Counted from the first letter of the stretch, positions 21,294 through 30,198 are shown. The stretch: 64,000 bases of DNA from Serratia bockelmannii (GCF_008011855.1 NZ_VOUX01000033.1:1302001-1366000), one strand, 5' to 3'. Numbers and translations: made by a program. The notes: generated by a model from the sequence alone, not told the origin.

Positions 21294-22256
21294 CTAACGA
21301 TGTGCCAACAGCTGCCCGGCAGCCTCCAGAATATGCTCGGCGGTCAGGCCGTACTCCTGCTGTAAAAACGCCTGGGTGCCCACCTGGCCGTAACGCTCCT
21401 TCACCCCCACGCGCCGCATCGGCGTCGGGCACTCTTCCGCCAGCACCTCCGCCACTGCGGATCCCAGCCCGTTATGAATGCTGTGGTTTTCACAGGTGAC
21501 GATGCGTCCGGTCTTGGCCGCGTAGGTTTTGATCAGTTCACGGTCGATAGGCTTGAGGGTGAACATATCGATCACCGCCGCGCTGACGCCCTGCTGCGCC
21601 AGCATCTGCGCCGCCTTCAGCGCCTCCGCCACCATGATGCCGTTGGCGATCAGCGTGACGTCTTCGCCGTCGCGCAGCAGGTTGCCCTTGCCGATGGTAA
21701 AGCGTGAGCCTTCCTGGTAGATGCGCGTCGCCTGCTTGCGGATGGTGCGCACCCAGTAGAAACCGCGCATATCCATCAACTGGCGCAGAATGTCTGCGAA
21801 CATGGTGGCGTCGGTCACTTCCAGCACCACCGAATGCGCCAGCCCGCGTACGATGCCCATGTCCTCGAACGACATGTGGGTACCGCCGTTGTGGCAGGCG
21901 CTCACCCCCGCATCGGAGGCGATCACTTTGACGTTGTTGCGCTGATAATCCAGCGACATGAACAGCTGATCGAAACAGCGGCGGCTGGCGAAAGCGGTAA
22001 AGGTATGCACGAACGGCACCCGGCCGGTGAGCGACAGCCCGGCGGCGACGCCAATCACGTTGGCCTCCATGATGCCGCAGTTGATCACGTGCTGCGGGTG
22101 ATCCTTGTGCACGCCGTCCATCGCCATCGAGCTCATCAAATCCGCCTCCAGCGCGATGATCGGCGCGCCCGCTTCAATCTGCCGACGCACCGCGCCGGCA
22201 TAGACTTTGCGCATTTCGACGGCGTCGTTTTCCAACTGTGTCACTACGTTAAACAT
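21294..22256 (-). CDS. Transketolase C-terminal subunit (split enzyme)
   Basis: 320 residues comprising the pyrimidine-binding and C-terminal domains of a transketolase. The conserved catalytic glutamate region is INCGIMEANVIGVAAGLS, followed by TFTAFASRRCFDQL, GVSACHNGGTHMSFEDMG and the C-terminal NHSIHNGLGSAVAEVL. It overlaps the N-terminal subunit gene by 8 bases, with GGAGG inside that gene, so the two subunits are made together. The ThDP enzyme transfers two-carbon units in the cytosol; as last gene of a PTS operon it probably processes the product of the imported substrate. Substrate unknown. Confidence 0.9.
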   Translation of the reverse strand: MFNVVTQLENDAVEMRKVYAGAVRRQIEAGAPIIALEADLMSSMAMDGVHKDHPQHVINCGIMEANVIGVAAGLSLTGRVPFVHTFTAFASRRCFDQLFMSLDYQRNNVKVIASDAGVSACHNGGTHMSFEDMGIVRGLAHSVVLEVTDATMFADILRQLMDMRGFYWVRTIRKQATRIYQEGSRFTIGKGNLLRDGEDVTLIANGIMVAEALKAAQMLAQQGVSAAVIDMFTLKPIDRELIKTYAAKTGRIVTCENHSIHNGLGSAVAEVLAEECPTPMRRVGVKERYGQVGTQAFLQQEYGLTAEHILEAAGQLLAHR

Positions 22257-23100
22257 GGGCAGCCTCCAGTTCGGCGATGGCTTTTTCGATTTCCAGCTGC
22301 ACGTCCGGCGTCAGGCGCAGGTGGTGTGAGTTCGACAGATTTTCCAGATAGGTCACGCCCTGCCCTTTGATGCTGTCGAGCACGATCGCCAGCGGCCGCT
22401 GTTCACCGCCGCGCGCCGGCGCCACCGCCGCCAGCAGCGCCGCGATGTCGTCGCCCTTGATCGTCTGCACCTCAAAGCCGAAAGCGCGGAACTTGGCGGC
22501 CAGATCGAACGGTTGGATCACCTCGTCCAGCGCGCCGTCCAGCTGTTGCTTGTTGTAATCGATGAACAGCGTCAGGTTGTTCAGATTGTGGTGGGCGATA
22601 AACTGGAACGCCTCCCAGCACTGCCCTTCGTTCAGCTCACCGTCGCCGAGGATGCTGAACACCCGGTTACGACGCCCCGCCAGCCGATGGGACAACGCCA
22701 TGCCGGCGGCGATCGACACGCCCTGTCCCAGCGAGCCGGTGGTGGCGTCCACGCCGCGCGTGCGCAATCGGTCCGGGTGGCTAGGCAGACGCGTGCCGTT
22801 CTGGTTGAGGGTCTTCAGCTCCGCCAGCGGGAAGTAGCCCTTGATCGCCAGCGTGCTGTACAGCGCCGGGCCGGCGTGCCCTTTCGACAGCACGAAGTCA
22901 TCGCGCTCCGGCCAGTCCGGATCCGCCGGATCGATACGCATCACGCTGCCGTACAGTACCGCCAGCGTCTCCACCACCGACATGCACCCGCCGTAGTGAC
23001 CGAAGCCCAGCCCGGTCAGCGCTTTCAGCGTTTCCAGGCGGATCGCCCGCGCCAGGGCGTGCAGTTCTTCAATTTCCGTTTCGTTCGTTGTGTCGTTCAT
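22249..23100 (-). CDS. Transketolase N-terminal subunit (split enzyme)
   Basis: 283 residues forming the ThDP diphosphate-binding half. Seen: GHYGGCMSVVETLAVLYG, LSKGHAGPALY, TGSLGQGVSIAAGMA, and the ThDP motif GDGELNEGQCWEA through FIDYNKQQLDG. Ribosome-binding site GAGGG lies 7 bases before ATG 23100. It pairs with the C-terminal subunit to make one active enzyme. It differs from the single-chain housekeeping TktA (about 660 residues) and is an operon-specific version. Confidence 0.9.
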   Translation of the reverse strand: MNDTTNETEIEELHALARAIRLETLKALTGLGFGHYGGCMSVVETLAVLYGSVMRIDPADPDWPERDDFVLSKGHAGPALYSTLAIKGYFPLAELKTLNQNGTRLPSHPDRLRTRGVDATTGSLGQGVSIAAGMALSHRLAGRRNRVFSILGDGELNEGQCWEAFQFIAHHNLNNLTLFIDYNKQQLDGALDEVIQPFDLAAKFRAFGFEVQTIKGDDIAALLAAVAPARGGEQRPLAIVLDSIKGQGVTYLENLSNSHHLRLTPDVQLEIEKAIAELEAAHV

Positions 23101-23113
23101 CAGTCTGCCCTCG

Positions 23114-24493
23114 TTATTTCTCGACGCGGTCAGCGGCCGGTGCGCCTTTGCGTTTTCCCAGGAAGTTATGCGCCACCAGCAGCGCGAACACGGCGACGAT
23201 CGCCAGCATGATCATCTCCTTCGACATAAAGCGCGCCATGTTGCCCAGCAAGATGCCGATCGCGCCGAAGTCGGCGTCGGAGAAGGTGGTGTTGGCAAAG
23301 CCCAGCGCCCCCAGCACCGGCAGCAGCAATACCGGCAGGAAGGTGATCAGCAGCCCGTTGGCGAAGGCGCCCAGCATTGCGCCGCGCCGCCCGCCGGTGG
23401 CGTTGCCGAACACCCCGGCGGTAGCGCCGGTGAAGAAGTGCGGCACCACGCCAGGCAGGATCAGCACCATCTTCAGCTGCCCCAGCAGGAACAGCCCGGC
23501 CAATCCGCCGAGGAAGCTGAACAGGAAGCCGATCAGCACCGCGTTGGGGGCATAGGGATAGACCACCGGGCAATCCAGCGCCGGCCGCGCGTTAGGCACC
23601 AGTTTTTCCGAGAAGCCGGTGAACGCCGGCACGATTTCCGCCAGAATCAAGCGCACGCCCTGCAGGATGATAAACACCCCGGCGGCGAAGGTGATGGCCT
23701 GAATGATCGAATACACCAGGTAATTCTGGCCGCCGCTGAGCTCGCTCTCCACATAGGCCCGCCCGGCGCAGATCGCCAGGATCAGGTAGATGACGATCAT
23801 GGTCATCGAGATCGAAATGGAACTGTCGCGCAGGAAGCTGAGGTTTTTCGGCAGGTTCATCTCCTCGGTCGAGCGCGAATTTTTACCCACCTTCGAGCCG
23901 ATCCAGCCGGACAGCACGTAGCCCAGGGTGCCAAAGTGGCCGAAGGCGATATCGTCGTTGCCGGTGATCCGACGCATATAACGCTGGGCGATCGCCGGGA
24001 AGAACGCCATCACCAGCCCCAGGGTCAGCGCACCGGTAAACACCAGCTGCACGCCCTCAAAGCCCGCCACCGTCAGGATGATGCCGATCATGCAGGCCAT
24101 GTAGAAGGTGTGGTGGCCGGTGAGAAAGATGTATTTCAGCCGGGTAAAGCGCGCCACCACGATATTCGCCACCATGCCGAACGCCATGATCAGCGCGGTG
24201 GAGGCGCCGTATTTCTCCAGCGCGATGGAGACGATCGCCTCGTTGTTCGGAATGATGCCTTGAATATTAAACGCATGTTCGAACATGCCGCCCAGCGGAT
24301 TGAGCGACCCGACCAATACCGTGGCGCCACCGCCCAAGACGATAAAGCCGAGAATGGTTTTTACCGTGCCTTTCACCACGTCGGAAAACGATTTCTTTTG
24401 CGCCAGCAAACCGATCAGCGCAATAAGCCCGACCAGTACCGAAGGCACCTTTAATATATCCACCACAAACTTAAGCGTTTCCTGGATAAACAT
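23114..24493 (-). CDS. PTS EIIC, ascorbate (UlaA/SgaT) family
   Basis: Inner-membrane permease of a phosphotransferase system, 459 residues with about 10-11 hydrophobic segments and no fused A or B domain. Family-typical stretches include GGGATVLVGSLNPLGGMFE, TGHHTFYMACM and YPYAPNAVLIGFL. The start is taken as ATG at 24493 (GAGG 5 bases upstream); the GTG at 24499 overlaps that ribosome-binding site. It imports and phosphorylates a sugar or sugar acid together with the EIIA and EIIB genes upstream. Confidence 0.9.
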   Translation of the reverse strand: MFIQETLKFVVDILKVPSVLVGLIALIGLLAQKKSFSDVVKGTVKTILGFIVLGGGATVLVGSLNPLGGMFEHAFNIQGIIPNNEAIVSIALEKYGASTALIMAFGMVANIVVARFTRLKYIFLTGHHTFYMACMIGIILTVAGFEGVQLVFTGALTLGLVMAFFPAIAQRYMRRITGNDDIAFGHFGTLGYVLSGWIGSKVGKNSRSTEEMNLPKNLSFLRDSSISISMTMIVIYLILAICAGRAYVESELSGGQNYLVYSIIQAITFAAGVFIILQGVRLILAEIVPAFTGFSEKLVPNARPALDCPVVYPYAPNAVLIGFLFSFLGGLAGLFLLGQLKMVLILPGVVPHFFTGATAGVFGNATGGRRGAMLGAFANGLLITFLPVLLLPVLGALGFANTTFSDADFGAIGILLGNMARFMSKEMIMLAIVAVFALLVAHNFLGKRKGAPAADRVEK

Positions 24494-24516
24494 ATCCACC
24501 TCGCCAATCGTTTTAT

Positions 24517-24798
24517 TCAGATGATTGAGTGGGCTTCGAAGTAAGCGCGCAGCTTGGCTTCCAGCTCATTGATGTCGATGATGTTACCGATCACTACCAG
24601 CTGCTCGGCCGGTACGCTGGCGCTGTCGGCGATGTCTTTCGCCATTACGAACACGTCAGCAGCGCCGGGGGTAGCAGACGACAGATCGGAGTGTTCGACC
24701 TCGGCCTCCACCCCCATCTTTTTCAGCACTTTTTTAATGTTCATTTCCACCATAAAACTGCTGCCGAGACCGGAACCGCAAATCGCCATGATTTTCAT
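24517..24798 (-). CDS. PTS EIIB, lactose/ascorbate type
   Basis: Cytosolic phosphocarrier of 93 residues. The phosphocysteine is C7 in the P-loop MAICGSGLGSSFM, followed by an alternating alpha/beta fold. ATG at 24798 is used because AGGTGG lies 5 bases upstream; an in-frame GTG at 24807 is less likely. It passes phosphate from the EIIA protein to the substrate at the EIIC permease. Confidence 0.92.
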   Translation of the reverse strand: MKIMAICGSGLGSSFMVEMNIKKVLKKMGVEAEVEHSDLSSATPGAADVFVMAKDIADSASVPAEQLVVIGNIIDINELEAKLRAYFEAHSII

Positions 24799-24890
24799 AA
24801 TATCCACCTGTTGAATTTAGCGTGTAGGGTAGCGCCGCCGGTCATATTCCCGGCGTTGTTAGCATTAATCGTGTTCCTGGTGATTAAACG

Positions 24891-25334
24891 TTAATAGCGG
24901 GCGATAATATCCTCAATTTGCCGTTTATCTGTGGCGTGAAATAACGCCTCCATCGCCGAGTTATCTGAAAATAATTCCGCCAATTGCGAAATCATTTCAA
25001 TGTGGCTGTTGCCGTCGGGCGCCGAAAGCATCACCACCACCTGAACCGGATCGTTATCCGCGGAATGGAAGTTCACGCCCTGATGGATCTTCAACAGCGA
25101 CAGCCCCAGCGCGTTGGCGCCCTCCTCCGGCCTGGCGTGCGGCATCGCGATGCCCGGCGCCAGGACGAAATAAGGGCCGAGCTTCTCCTGCTGATGAAAG
25201 ATGGCCGTCAGGTAATTCTGCGTAATCACGCCACGTTGCAGCAGTGGCTGTGCGCTCAACGTTACCGCCTGGCGCCAGTCCTCCACCCGTTCGCACAGCT
25301 GTATATGATCGGCGGTCAGCCACTCTTTCAGCAC
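24891..25334 (-). CDS. PTS EIIA, mannitol/fructose-type domain (UlaC-like)
   Basis: 147 residues with the active-site histidine H66 in GIAMPHARPEEG, typical of PTS_EIIA_2 proteins. The start is GTG at 25334 with GGAGG 5 bases upstream. First gene of the operon; its promoter lies among the palindromes at 25438-25485. A 92-base gap to EIIB holds a small hairpin (24836-24841 CGCCGG with 24850-24855 CCGGCG), possibly tuning relative expression. Confidence 0.92.
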   Translation of the reverse strand: MLKEWLTADHIQLCERVEDWRQAVTLSAQPLLQRGVITQNYLTAIFHQQEKLGPYFVLAPGIAMPHARPEEGANALGLSLLKIHQGVNFHSADNDPVQVVVMLSAPDGNSHIEMISQLAELFSDNSAMEALFHATDKRQIEDIIARY

Positions 25335-25644
25335 GTTCCCCTCCCAAGCGTTGATGGTTTCGGCCGGTGATTAATTCACCGACGACGGTAAAACTTTAAT
25401 CAACCCCTCTCGGCGACACAGTGACTGACATCACAAAGATAGCGCTACCAAAGCGCTATCATGCAGATCTGTGATAGCGCTATCAAAACACCGCGCTGCG
25501 GCATGGCGTTAACCACAATTTTTTCTCGCTCTTTCGGGTAACGGGGTAGAATGTGCCGCATACTGGGATCGTCGAAGCCGCGCCGTCGGCTTCCCACCCT
25601 CACCATTTTTATGCGCCGCTCGCGCATTTCAGTCGGGATTAGGC
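25335..25644. promoter_or_regulatory. Divergent control region of PTS operon and LacI gene
   Basis: 310 bases between divergent genes, with the three AGCGCT-centred palindromes clustered in the middle (25438-25485). The rest shows no gene; the apparent frame here has no coding character. Confidence 0.75.
25438..25485. promoter_or_regulatory. Three AGCGCT-centred operators for the LacI-family regulator
   Basis: A perfect 14-base palindrome TGATAGCGCTATCA at 25472-25485. A close copy sits at 25437-25450 (GATAGCGCTACC core, centre 25443.5), and a right-half copy lies around 25452-25461 (AGCGCTATCA). Centres are 25443.5, 25454.5 and 25478.5, that is 11 and 24 bases apart. The central CG and the dyad are the LacI-family pattern, and the adjacent divergent gene is a LacI-family repressor, so autogenous and operon repression is inferred. 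Confidence 0.8.
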
Positions 25645-26664
25645 ATGTCGATCGGTAAAAAACGACGCAGCACAGGCAGGGTGACGTTGGCTGACGTAGC
25701 GCAGCTGGCGGGCGTCGGCACCATGACGGTGTCGCGCGCGCTGCGCACGCCGGAGCAGGTTTCAGACAAACTGCGCGAGAAGATCGACGCGGCGGTAAAC
25801 GAACTGGGCTACCTGCCCAATCTGGCCGCCAGCTCGCTGGCGTCAGCGTCCTCTTACACCATCGCCATGGTGGTGCCCAGCCTGTCCGAATCCGGCTGCG
25901 CCGAGATGTTCGCCGGCCTGCAGAAAGTGCTGCAGCCGGCCGGTTATCACATCATGCTGGCGGAATCGCAGCATCACCTCGAACGCGAAGAAAAACTGCT
26001 GGAGACCCTGCTTTCTTACAACCTGGCGGCGGCGGTGCTGCTCAGCGTCGAGCATTCGCAAAACGCCCGCAACGCGCTCATCGCCGCCAACATTCCGGTG
26101 GTGGAGATCGGTGCCGTGCGCGCCGATCCGATCGACATGAGCATCGGCATCGATTACGTGGCGGCGATGTATCAGCTGACGCAAACGGTGATCGCCAGCG
26201 GCTACCAGAATATCGGGCTGCTGTGCGCCAACCAGGAACAGTGGATTTTCCAGCAGCACCTGCAGGGCTGGCACAAGGCGCTGCTGCGCAACCATATGTC
26301 GCCGCATCGGGTCATCAACGCCGCGCAGACCGCCAGCTTCAGCACCGGCGCGCAGCAGCTGCCGGAATTCTTGCTCGCCTGGCCGGAGCTGGACGCGCTG
26401 GTGTGCGCCTCGGACGAACTGGCCGGCGGCGCGCTGTATGAATGCCAGCGGCGGCGCATCAAGGTGCCGGACAATCTGGCGGTGGTGGGGTTCGGCAACA
26501 GCGAGTTCAGCCGGGTGTGCCAGCCGCCGCTGACCACCATGACCATTCCGCATCGCGATATCGGCATTCAGGCCGGCCAGGCGCTGCTGGCGCGGCTGAA
26601 CGAGCAGCCCTGGCTGCCGGCAGGCATCCTGCCCGCCACGCTGTGCCGCCGCGACAGCTGCTGA
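25645..26664 (+). CDS. LacI-family transcriptional regulator of the PTS-transketolase operon
   Basis: 339 residues. N-terminal LacI helix-turn-helix (VTLADVAQLAGVGTMTVSRAL) and hinge helix (NLAASSLAS) are followed by a periplasmic-binding-protein-like sensor domain. It resembles the gluconate repressor branch (GntR/IdnR-like), suggesting a sugar-acid phosphate as inducer, but this is a guess. It is divergent from the PTS operon, with its operators between. It is followed by a bidirectional terminator. Confidence 0.9.
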   Translation: MSIGKKRRSTGRVTLADVAQLAGVGTMTVSRALRTPEQVSDKLREKIDAAVNELGYLPNLAASSLASASSYTIAMVVPSLSESGCAEMFAGLQKVLQPAGYHIMLAESQHHLEREEKLLETLLSYNLAAAVLLSVEHSQNARNALIAANIPVVEIGAVRADPIDMSIGIDYVAAMYQLTQTVIASGYQNIGLLCANQEQWIFQQHLQGWHKALLRNHMSPHRVINAAQTASFSTGAQQLPEFLLAWPELDALVCASDELAGGALYECQRRRIKVPDNLAVVGFGNSEFSRVCQPPLTTMTIPHRDIGIQAGQALLARLNEQPWLPAGILPATLCRRDSC

Positions 26665-26678
26665 ATCCGCCCATAAAA

Positions 26679-26701
26679 AAAGCCGGTCGATGACCGGCTT
26701 T
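26679..26701. terminator. Bidirectional Rho-independent terminator
   Basis: AAAGCCGGTC-GAT-GACCGGCTTT, 10-bp stem between the convergent LacI gene and yfcD. A-rich on the left and T-rich on the right, so it serves both directions. Confidence 0.9.
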
Positions 26702-26717
26702 CTCACGCGTTGGCGTC

Positions 26718-27263
26718 TCAGTGGTTGTCGAGCGGCTTACCGTAATCCTGTTCGTTGTTGCGCGTCAGCCACAGCGACAGCGCCTTCAGCGAATCCGGGG
26801 TAAACTCGTCGCAACGCGCAGTGATCTCTTCCGGCGTCAGCCAGCATACCTCGGCCACTTCTTCTTCCTGCAGCGCGAACGGGCCGTGCGATACGCAGCT
26901 GAACAGCGCACCCCACACCCGGCACTGATCTTCTTCGAAGTAGAACAGACCGTGCTCGGCGAAAGGCACGCCGGCGATGCCCAGCTCTTCTTCCGCTTCG
27001 CGACGCGCTGAATCCAGCACGTTTTCACCGCTTTGCACTACGCCACCCGCCGTCGCGTCCAACCAGCCCGGGTAGAAGTCCTTGATCTCGGTGCGACGCT
27101 GCACCAGAATTTTTCCCATCCCATCATGCACCACAATATAGGTAGCACGATGGCGCAGCCGCTCCGCCCGCATCTGTTGACGACTGGATTGAGCAATCAC
27201 CTCGTTTTGCTCGTCGACGATATCAACCCATTCGGTATCTGCAGCCTGACCCTGTTCCGCCAT
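26718..27263 (-). CDS. yfcD: Nudix hydrolase YfcD
   Basis: Cytosolic Nudix-fold hydrolase of 181 residues, closely matching E. coli YfcD. The Nudix box runs from [10 protein letters not shown] to REAEEELGI around residues 73-95. It has the family features shared with isopentenyl-diphosphate isomerase-like Nudix proteins ([20 protein letters not shown]). Physiological substrate is not established. ATG at 27263 has AGAAGG 9 bases upstream. Confidence 0.94.
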   Translation of the reverse strand: MAEQGQAADTEWVDIVDEQNEVIAQSSRQQMRAERLRHRATYIVVHDGMGKILVQRRTEIKDFYPGWLDATAGGVVQSGENVLDSARREAEEELGIAGVPFAEHGLFYFEEDQCRVWGALFSCVSHGPFALQEEEVAEVCWLTPEEITARCDEFTPDSLKALSLWLTRNNEQDYGKPLDNH

Positions 27264-27362
27264 CCTCTAAAACCTTCTATTTTGGCGCGATGCATCCCGC
27301 GCGCTGGTTAATCAATGAGTGTTTTTCAAAGATTTTTATTGTGTGTGTATAAATTAGTGCGT

Positions 27363-27914
27363 TTAGCGTGTTAACGCCACCTCCGCGACGACCTTGCCGT
27401 CGTCGAGCGTCAGCACGCTCAAAGTGCCCCGATCCAACATGCCGTAGCTGGCCGGAAAGCCCCCTTTGGGGATGCTGACCGAGCCCGGATTGAAGCAATA
27501 GATCTCACCCTGCCGCTCCGCCTGCGGCAGATGCGTATGGCCGTAGGCCAGGACGTCACCACGGGATAACGGCGGCAGTACCGAGGGATGATAAAGGTGA
27601 CCGTGGGTCAAAAACAATCGTCTTTTTTGCAGTAAAACCTGTTGCCAGGGCGCCTCGATGGGAAACGTCAACAGCATCTGATCGACCTCGCTGTCGCAAT
27701 TGCCGCGAACGGCGATGATCTTGTCGCTATAGCGATTCAATCGTTCGGCAACCTGAGCGGGCTGATACCCGGCGGGCAGCGCGTTGCGCGGGCCGTGATT
27801 CAGCAAATCACCCAGAAGAATCAACCAGTCGGCGCCGTTTTGTGCGAACAATTCCAGCACGCGTTCGGTAGCAGGCAGCGATCCGTGAATATCCGAGGCG
27901 AACATCAGCTTCAT
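27363..27914 (-). CDS. yfcE: Phosphodiesterase YfcE
   Basis: Metallophosphoesterase of 183 residues acting on phosphodiesters. Metal ligands visible: D8 and H10 (SDIHG), D36 (GDLLNHGP), N72 (RGNCD), LTHGHLYHP and YGHTHLP. Full length compared with E. coli. It lies upstream of yfcD with a 99-base gap, and its divergent partner is yfcG across a region with a long inverted repeat. Confidence 0.95.
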   Translation of the reverse strand: MKLMFASDIHGSLPATERVLELFAQNGADWLILLGDLLNHGPRNALPAGYQPAQVAERLNRYSDKIIAVRGNCDSEVDQMLLTFPIEAPWQQVLLQKRRLFLTHGHLYHPSVLPPLSRGDVLAYGHTHLPQAERQGEIYCFNPGSVSIPKGGFPASYGMLDRGTLSVLTLDDGKVVAEVALTR

Positions 27915-28000
27915 AACCTTGTCCTATAGAGGGAAATAAGCGCCATTTTACCGCGCCGGCGCCGTGCGGCAAACCGCCGCCCGCCCCGGTGGAGAATTGT

Positions 28001-28070
28001 GATCCAACCGAGCAGATAGCATCGGACGAATCCCACATAGCCTGCTATCCTTAGCTGCTATTGTTGGATC
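28001..28070. repeat. Long imperfect inverted repeat between yfcE and yfcG
   Basis: Outer arms GATCCAAC (28001-28008) and GTTGGATC (28063-28070) are perfect. Inside, AGCA (28011-28014) pairs with TGCT (28056-28059), and GATAGCA (28015-28021) pairs with TGCTATC (28043-28049) around a 21-base loop. It could be a small repeat element, a structured leader of yfcG, or an operator cluster. Confidence 0.65.
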
Positions 28071-28147
28071 TCTGATATACCTTTGTGCGCGGCGAAGACC
28101 GCAGCAACGTGTAATGAATTACAGATCACCTTACCGCAGGAGGCAAC

Positions 28148-28777
28148 ATGATTGACCTGTATTACGCGCCTACTCCCAATGGTCACAAGATCACCTTGTT
28201 TTTGGAAGAGGTCGGCTTACCCTACCGTATCCATCGCGTAAACATCAGCGCCGGCGAGCAGTTCAAACCGGACTTTCTGAGCATTTCTCCCAACAACAAA
28301 ATCCCGGCGATCGTCGATCAGCAACCGGTGGACGGCGGCGCGCCAATCAGCCTGTTCGAGTCCGGGGAAATTCTGCTGTATCTGGCGGAGAAAACCGGCA
28401 AGCTGTTGAGCAAGGGCCTGCGCGAACGCGCCGCCACCCTGCAGTGGCTGTTCTGGCAGGTGGCCGGTTTCGGGCCGATGCTCGGGCAGAATCACCACTT
28501 TAACCACTACGCGCCGCAGCCGGTGCCTTACGCCATCGAGCGTTACCATCTGGAAACCAAGCGGCTGTACGGCGTGCTGGAAACTGAACTGCAAAAACAC
28601 CCGTACCTGGGCGGCGACAACTACAGCATCGCCGATATCGCCACCTACCCGTGGGTGGTGTCACATCCGCGCCAACGCATCGATCTGGCAGATTACCCGG
28701 CGGTGCGCAACTGGTTCGAGCGTATCAGCAACCGCCCGGCGACCGAGCGCGCCTACAAAGTGGCCGAACAAGGCTAA
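28148..28777 (+). CDS. yfcG: GSH-dependent disulfide-bond oxidoreductase YfcG
   Basis: Glutathione-transferase-fold protein with disulfide reductase activity in E. coli, 209 residues. The active-site residues T9 and N11 lie in YAPTPNGHKI, with NNKIPAIVD, the glutathione-binding FESGEILLYLAEKTG, and the helical C-terminal domain (LQWLFWQVAGFGPMLGQNHHFNH). Strong ribosome-binding site (AGGAGG). Slightly shorter than E. coli YfcG at the C-terminus. Confidence 0.94.
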   Translation: MIDLYYAPTPNGHKITLFLEEVGLPYRIHRVNISAGEQFKPDFLSISPNNKIPAIVDQQPVDGGAPISLFESGEILLYLAEKTGKLLSKGLRERAATLQWLFWQVAGFGPMLGQNHHFNHYAPQPVPYAIERYHLETKRLYGVLETELQKHPYLGGDNYSIADIATYPWVVSHPRQRIDLADYPAVRNWFERISNRPATERAYKVAEQG

Positions 28778-28788
28778 GCGCCTTCCCC

Positions 28789-28811
28789 GACTCCCCGTCG
28801 GCCGGGGAGTC
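28789..28811 (+). terminator. Hairpin after yfcG
   Basis: GACTCCCCG (28789-28797) pairs with CGGGGAGTC (28803-28811), a 9-bp GC-rich stem; no T-run, so termination efficiency is uncertain. Confidence 0.5.
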
Positions 28812-28888
28812 ACATCGTCCCCACGTTATCTTTTCCTTACTTTCCGTGTATTCTGAACGCTAATAATCAGACCTATGGAGAATCTCTG

Positions 28889-29260
28889 ATGTCTTTCAGT
28901 CAACCCGACGCCGTTATTCGCATTAAAAATCTGCGGCTGCGCACGTTCATCGGTATCAAGGAAGAAGAAATCAACAACCGACAGGACGTTCTGATCAACG
29001 TGGCGATCCATTACCCGGCGGACAAGGCGCGCAACAGCGAAGACATCGCCGATGCCCTCAACTACCGCACTATCACCAAAGCGATCATCCGCCATGTGGA
29101 AGATAACCGTTTCGCGTTGCTGGAAAAATTAACGCAGGATGTGCTCGACATCGTAAAAGAACACGCCTGGGTGACCTATGCTGAAGTGGAGATAGATAAA
29201 CTTCTGGCCCTGCGCTACGCCGACTCGGTCTCCATGACCATGAGCTACCGCCGGGACTAA
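28889..29260 (+). CDS. folX: Dihydroneopterin triphosphate 2'-epimerase
   Basis: 123 residues of the T-fold FolB/FolX family. It converts dihydroneopterin triphosphate to the monapterin form. Seen: [26 protein letters not shown] and the catalytic-region lysine in [20 protein letters not shown] lies 7 bases before the ATG. It is followed 16 bases later by yfcH, the same pair as in E. coli. Confidence 0.95.
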   Translation: MSFSQPDAVIRIKNLRLRTFIGIKEEEINNRQDVLINVAIHYPADKARNSEDIADALNYRTITKAIIRHVEDNRFALLEKLTQDVLDIVKEHAWVTYAEVEIDKLLALRYADSVSMTMSYRRD

Positions 29261-29276
29261 CTCAGGGAGGTCGACC

Positions 29277-30191
29277 ATGCGGATCCTGATCACCGGCGCA
29301 ACGGGATTGATAGGCAGCAGCCTGACGGCCAGGCTGCTGGCGCTTTCTCACCACATTACGGTGCTGACGCGAGACGAACGGCGAGCCCGGGCCAGGCTGG
29401 GCGACCAGCCAAGCTATTGGCAAACCCTGGACGACCGGCAGTCGCTGGATGAATTCGACGCGGTGATCAACCTGGCCGGCGAACCTATCGCCGACAAGCG
29501 CTGGAGCGCACAGCAGAAAGAGCGCCTGTGCCGCAGCCGTTGGGATCTGACCGAACGATTGGCGCAGCTTATCAAGGACGGCAGCACGCCGCCCGGCGTG
29601 TTGATTTCCGGTTCCGCCGTCGGCTACTACGGCGATCAGGGGCAGGCGGTGGTGACCGAAGAGGAGCCACCGCACGACGAATTCACCCACCAACTGTGTC
29701 AACGCTGGGAAACGCTGGCGCTGCAGGCGCAAAGCGATGCCACCCGCGTCTGCCTGCTGCGCACCGGCGTGGTGCTGGCGCCACAGGGCGGCGCGCTGGC
29801 CAAAATGCTGCCGCCGTTCCGCTTCGGGCTGGGCGGCCCGATCGGCGACGGTCGCCAATATCTGCCGTGGATCCATCTCGACGACATGGTCAACGGCATT
29901 ATTTATCTACTGGATCACGCCACGCTGAGCGGCCCGTTTAACATGGTCGCGCCCTACCCGGTGCACAACGAGCAGTTCGCCGCCCAATTGGCCAACGTGC
30001 TCGATCGCCCGGCGTTTCTACGGGTGCCGGCGTTCGCCATGCGGCTGTTGATGGGGGAAGCGGCGGTGCTGGTGCTCGGCGGCCAGCGGGCGGTGCCGAA
30101 GCGCCTGGAAGAGGCCGGCTTCCACTTCCGCTATCTGGAATTGGAACAGGCATTGGATGACGTGATTAATCAGCGGGCCGAAGCCCGCTGA
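29277..30191 (+). CDS. yfcH: SDR39U1-type epimerase family protein YfcH
   Basis: Rossmann-fold short-chain dehydrogenase-like protein, 304 residues. The N-terminal nucleotide-binding motif is [16 protein letters not shown], followed by [13 protein letters not shown] and the C-terminal domain ending in the helix LEQALDDVI. Reaction unknown; cytosolic. GGGAGG lies 6 bases before the ATG. Its last codons form one arm of a hairpin shared with the convergent hisP end. Confidence 0.93.
   Translation: MRILITGATGLIGSSLTARLLALSHHITVLTRDERRARARLGDQPSYWQTLDDRQSLDEFDAVINLAGEPIADKRWSAQQKERLCRSRWDLTERLAQLIKDGSTPPGVLISGSAVGYYGDQGQAVVTEEEPPHDEFTHQLCQRWETLALQAQSDATRVCLLRTGVVLAPQGGALAKMLPPFRFGLGGPIGDGRQYLPWIHLDDMVNGIIYLLDHATLSGPFNMVAPYPVHNEQFAAQLANVLDRPAFLRVPAFAMRLLMGEAAVLVLGGQRAVPKRLEEAGFHFRYLELEQALDDVINQRAEAR
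30171..30190. terminator. Hairpin at the yfcH/hisP convergence
   Basis: CAGCGGGC-CGAA-GCCCGCTG, 8-bp stem with tetraloop overlapping the last codons of yfcH. No T-tract on either strand, so it may act as a pause or RNA-end stabiliser. Confidence 0.5.
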
Positions 30192-30198
30192 TCTGAGG

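Noticed and set aside
23090-24454. Plus-strand frame of 454 codons opposite the PTS EIIC gene
   Set aside because: Shadow frame with biased composition; the minus-strand permease is unambiguous.
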